Assembly (NCBI GenBank): GCA_017889845.1
Contig: JAGGAJ010000081.1
Span: 1 to 7,883, forward strand
From: Deltaproteobacteria bacterium
Lineage (GTDB): Bacteria; Desulfobacterota; Deferrimicrobia; Deferrimicrobiales; Deferrimicrobiaceae
Reading direction: 5' to 3'
DNA length: 7,883 bases
The position numbers were made by a program, and so were the translations under genes. Shown piece by piece: positions 5,260-7,883 of this stretch (position 1 is its first letter; the number at the start of each line of letters is the position of its first letter). The notes below the pieces were generated by a model that was not told the origin of the DNA, ran no database searches, and worked only from the letters and a program-made list of their open reading frames with translations.

Positions 5260-7021
5260 AGCGGACGCGGATCAGCTCGTCGTCGAGCTCGCGGATCCTG
5301 CGCGACATCTTCTGCATGACACGGAACGCCAGCGACGGGTCGTCGTGGATCTTTCGTAAAAACATCTTCTTGTCCACGGAGAGGACGCGCACCTCCCCCA
5401 GCGGCCGGACCGTCGCGGAGCGCACGTCCTTCTCGAAGAGGGCCATCTCGCCGAAGAATTCCCCCGGCCCGAGCTCGGCCAGCTTGACCTCCCTTCCCTC
5501 GCTCTCCTTGATCACCTCGACCTTCCCGGACTGGACGAAGTACATGCAGTCGCCCGCCTCCCCCTGGCGGACGATGATCTCCCCGGACTGGTAGATCTTC
5601 CCGAGTTCCCCAAGATCCCTGTACGTCACCTGGTCCTCCTTTCCCTTACGGGTTTCGGCCGACGTGAACGCCCCTTTTCCCGTTTCCCAGAGGAACCCGC
5701 CCAGGAACATCGGGTGCAGGGAACGCAGGAACACGTTCCCGTAGGGCGCGCTCCCGGTGAAGGTGTCCCACAGCACGTCGCTCATCCGCTGCGAATGTCC
5801 GCCCCTGTCCTGCTCCGACGCCGTCATCCGCAGGACCCCCTTCCGGCCCGCCCGCACGCGCTGGATCAGGGTGGTGATGCCGAAGATCACCTTGCCGATG
5901 CTGTTGTCCCTATCCAGGGCGCGGCAGGTGGGGAGGTAGTGCTTCCGGAAATCGTCCTCCGACAGCCCCTCGAAGACCGCCGTCTTGGCGGCCGCTTTCG
6001 CGGTCCGGTACGCGCCGCCGATCCCGTCCTTGTAGAGCCGGCTGACCCCGCTGTCCCCGATCAGCACCACGCGGTTGCCGAACGGCTTCACCGCGCCGGT
6101 CACGTTGATCGCAGGGGCGCAGCGGCAGAAGTCGTCCGGCGGCACCCAGTCCGGCGGGAAGCATTCGCGCACTTCCGGCAGGGCGAGGAACCGGTCGACC
6201 AGGGCCCTGTTGATCGAATTCCCCAGCAGGACCACCGTGACGTAGTCGCCTTTCGGGATGATGGCCGCGAATTCCAGGGGCGGGAGCTTCGGGAGGAAGA
6301 CGTGCATGGAGCTGCCCAGATAGAGCCTGATCGTCTCCTCTCCAAGGAAGAACTCGCAGATCCAGGTCTTCGTCGTGCCCGGGGCCCTGTACCCCGCGCC
6401 CAGCTCCTCGAAGAGTTTGAGGGCGCCGGTGTTGACGCCCACCGCGCCCACCAGCAGGTCATACCCTCCGGAGACGCCCCGTTTCGAGGATACGCAAGGC
6501 ATACCGCCTTCGAAGGTGATCCCCTCGACGCGCTCGGGGATGACGCTGGCGCCCCGCTGCCGCGCAAGACCGAGCAGGTGGCCGTCGAAGCTGTGCCACC
6601 TCGCCTCGACCATCCCACGGGGGCCGGCTCCCCGGTGCACCGCGGCGATCCGCTTCTCCCGCCGCGGCGGGTCGATCCGGACGGTGCCGACGTCCATGTG
6701 GAGGACGTATGAATCGATCCCCCGCTGGACGACGGTGGGGGGGAGGTTGATCCCCTCGGTGGCGAGGAGCTGCACCAGCGATTCGGAGATGATCCCGCCG
6801 CACATGTTGCATCCGGCGGGTCCTGGCTTTGTGAAATCCCGGGGCTCGTAGATGTCTACGGACAGTTCCACGCCCATCCGCCCGGCCATCTCGAACAGGA
6901 AGTAGGTGAAGAAGGTGCCGGCGGGGCCGCCGCCGACGACGGCGACCCGGGAGCCGGAGTCCAGGCGGAGGGCGGGGGTCCTGGGAGGGGCGCGGTCGGG
7001 CGACGATGCCTTGACGGTCAT
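5246..7021 (-). CDS. Geranylgeranyl-reductase-like FAD oxidoreductase fused to a cyclic-nucleotide-binding domain
   Basis: A 591-residue two-part protein. Residues about 24-385 resemble FAD-dependent oxidoreductases of the geranylgeranyl reductase type: the dinucleotide-binding motif VAVVGGGPAG (26-35), a GCNMCGG segment (70-76) that recalls the CGG motif of that family, and the second FAD motif VVLIGDSGVSRLYKDGIGG (318-336, Asp323). A linker of about 80 residues follows. Residues about 468-585 form a cyclic-nucleotide-binding beta-roll with GEIIVRQGEAGDCMYFVQSG and the phosphate-binding cassette FGEMALFEKDVRSATV (523-538). Glu525 and Arg534, the ribose- and phosphate-contacting positions, are kept. 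There is no HTH and no signal peptide, so a cytoplasmic enzyme allosterically controlled by a cyclic nucleotide is the natural inference. The family reduces isoprenoid double bonds, but the substrate here is unknown. GGAGG lies 5 bases before the ATG. The MscS-like gene is divergent; lemA is downstream. Confidence 0.87.
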   Translation of the reverse strand: MTVKASSPDRAPPRTPALRLDSGSRVAVVGGGPAGTFFTYFLFEMAGRMGVELSVDIYEPRDFTKPGPAGCNMCGGIISESLVQLLATEGINLPPTVVQRGIDSYVLHMDVGTVRIDPPRREKRIAAVHRGAGPRGMVEARWHSFDGHLLGLARQRGASVIPERVEGITFEGGMPCVSSKRGVSGGYDLLVGAVGVNTGALKLFEELGAGYRAPGTTKTWICEFFLGEETIRLYLGSSMHVFLPKLPPLEFAAIIPKGDYVTVVLLGNSINRALVDRFLALPEVRECFPPDWVPPDDFCRCAPAINVTGAVKPFGNRVVLIGDSGVSRLYKDGIGGAYRTAKAAAKTAVFEGLSEDDFRKHYLPTCRALDRDNSIGKVIFGITTLIQRVRAGRKGVLRMTASEQDRGGHSQRMSDVLWDTFTGSAPYGNVFLRSLHPMFLGGFLWETGKGAFTSAETRKGKEDQVTYRDLGELGKIYQSGEIIVRQGEAGDCMYFVQSGKVEVIKESEGREVKLAELGPGEFFGEMALFEKDVRSATVRPLGEVRVLSVDKKMFLRKIHDDPSLAFRVMQKMSRRIRELDDELIRVRSVTA

Positions 7022-7081
7022 CCGTTCCTCCCGGGGTGGGTCATGGGTCCCGGTTCAACGGTCGGCGCACACGGCGAGGAA

Positions 7082-7110
7082 AAAATAAAACGCATTTATT
7101 CTGCAGTAAA
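7082..7110 (-). promoter_or_regulatory. Candidate promoter of the FAD/cNMP gene, with a 21-bp direct repeat
   Basis: On the minus strand, TTTACT (7105-7110, -35-like) and TATTTT (7082-7087, -10-like) are separated by 17 bases. They sit in the only AT-rich patch of the divergent region, about 60 bases before the start codon. Each matches the sigma-70 consensus at four of six positions. TAAAAC occurs at 7086-7091 and again at 7107-7112, a 21-base period or two helical turns, overlapping both elements; it could be an operator. No clear promoter for the plus-strand channel was found in the rest of 7022-7194. Confidence 0.3.
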
Positions 7111-7194
7111 ACCGTCGTGGAACCAGACTCGCATCCGAAACATCAACTTACCAAAATTCGTGCGGAGGAGGAAGGGAAATGGCAAAATAACACA

Positions 7195-7883
7195 ATGTAT
7201 CGATCCGTCCTCGCCAATGCGGTCTCCCTTCTTCTCGTCCCGCTCCTCTTTTTCCTGGCGATCGCGGTCACGCGCGCCGCGACCGGAAGAGAACTCCCGA
7301 CCTCGAAACTCTGGCTGACGGTCAAGGCGGCGTTGATCGGCATCCTGCTGACGGGTTTCGCCCGATACGTGAGGCTCCCCTACGAGATCGTCCCCTACTT
7401 CCAGGAAATCCAGGGGCTCCTCGTCCTCTTCTGCTGGGCGAACCTCGTCGCCTACCTGCTGGCGGACCTCTACCTCCACTACCGGATGGAGGGGCAGGTG
7501 CCGACCTTCCTGCGGGAGCTGGCAATGCTGGCCGTCTATCTGTTCGCCGGCGCGACGGCCCTGCGCGTGATCTTCGACATCAACATGGCGTCGATCCTCA
7601 CGACGACCACCGTGCTCACCGCCGCTCTGGCCTTCGCGATGCAGACGTCGCTGGCCAACGTCGTGTCGGGCTTCCACATCCAGGCGGACCGGAACTTCCG
7701 GAGCGGCACGTGGCTCTGGCTCAAGGACAGGGACATATCGGGCGAGGTGGTCAACGTGGGATTCCGGTACTCCACGATCCTCACCACCGAGGAGCACCAG
7801 GTCCACATCCCGCACCACTTCCTCACCCAGAACGTCGTGCACGCGATCGGCAACCGCGAGGACGGCCCGGCGGGGATCAACCT
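7195..7883 (+). CDS. MscS-family mechanosensitive channel-like protein (cut at right edge)
   Basis: From the ATG at 7195 the frame stays open to the window end (229 complete codons), so the gene is 3'-truncated. Predicted membrane helices lie at about residues 8-26, 42-58, 73-96 and 108-124. They are followed by a pore-lining helix, LTTTTVLTAALAFAMQTSLA (135-154), then NVVSGF. The MscS beta domain comes next: DRNFRSGTWLWLKDRDISGE (165-184), then VVNVGFRYSTI and IPHHFLTQNVV (205-215), which match the family pattern of pore helix, FRxGdxI, GxVxxi and IPNxxl. Such proteins open under membrane tension to release solutes; some superfamily members carry a C-terminal cyclic-nucleotide-binding domain and are nucleotide-gated. 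Whether this one does lies outside the window. The purine-rich ribosome site (7164-7176) is about 18 bases from this ATG and better placed for a tiny frame (ATG at 7179) that stops 4 bases earlier. Confidence 0.87.
   Translation, partial: MYRSVLANAVSLLLVPLLFFLAIAVTRAATGRELPTSKLWLTVKAALIGILLTGFARYVRLPYEIVPYFQEIQGLLVLFCWANLVAYLLADLYLHYRMEGQVPTFLRELAMLAVYLFAGATALRVIFDINMASILTTTTVLTAALAFAMQTSLANVVSGFHIQADRNFRSGTWLWLKDRDISGEVVNVGFRYSTILTTEEHQVHIPHHFLTQNVVHAIGNREDGPAGIN

Noticed and set aside
5714..6712. Plus-strand open frame of 332 codons
   Set aside because: It lies wholly opposite the well-supported FAD/cNMP gene, with low-complexity Arg/Ala/Pro/Glu composition.
7096..7842. Minus-strand open frame of 248 codons
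   Set aside because: It is opposite the MscS-like channel, whose pore helix and beta domain are recognisable; the minus-strand product is a charged shadow sequence.
1..7883. CRISPR array, tRNA/rRNA, insertion sequence, toxin-antitoxin or phage-defence operon
   Set aside because: No regularly spaced repeats, transposase motifs, terminal repeats with target duplications, tRNA-like folds or defence-type domains were seen.

Overview
The window carries six recognisable protein genes, one of them cut by the right edge, plus a gene fragment cut by the left edge. It looks like a chromosomal piece of a GC-rich Gram-negative bacterium. The mix of a GGDEF cyclase with GAF domain, a membrane PAS protein, LemA/DUF2207, a cyclic-nucleotide-binding-domain fusion and a MscS-like channel would fit the Desulfobacterota/Geobacter-like (former Deltaproteobacteria) world. 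That placement is an inference from gene types and base composition, not from a marker gene. Roughly the first 1.3 kb is visibly less GC-rich than the rest.

Layout. At the left edge a plus-strand C-terminal fragment (to 272) resembles the winged-helix end of a CRP/FNR regulator. It converges on a minus-strand block. Read in transcription order, from right to left, that block holds: a geranylgeranyl-reductase-like FAD protein fused to a C-terminal cyclic-nucleotide-binding domain (7021 to 5246); a LemA-family membrane protein (5085 to 4525); a DUF2207 membrane protein that overlaps lemA by 17 bases (4541 to 2754); a GAF-GGDEF diguanylate cyclase (2642 to 1323); and a two-TM PAS protein with no output domain (starting about 15-30 bases after the cyclase stop, ending at 390). 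A divergent intergenic region (7022-7194) separates the FAD/cNMP gene from a plus-strand MscS-family channel that runs off the right edge.

How they may work together. lemA-DUF2207 is a recurring pair in bacteria, and here it is almost certainly one translationally coupled unit. The cyclase and the PAS protein look like a second pair: a c-di-GMP producer and a membrane sensor. The FAD/cNMP fusion keeps the key cyclic-nucleotide pocket residues, so it may be a redox or lipid-modifying enzyme controlled by a nucleotide second messenger. The adjacent MscS-type gene belongs to a superfamily that includes cyclic-nucleotide-gated members, but its C-terminus is outside the window.

Non-coding signals: a cluster of three inverted repeats at the end of the FAD/cNMP gene (5215-5259), an 8-bp inverted repeat in the cyclase leader (2653-2696), a weak convergent hairpin (317-345), and a candidate promoter with a 21-bp-spaced direct repeat (7082-7112). 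No rRNA, tRNA, CRISPR array, insertion sequence or clear new defence system was seen.
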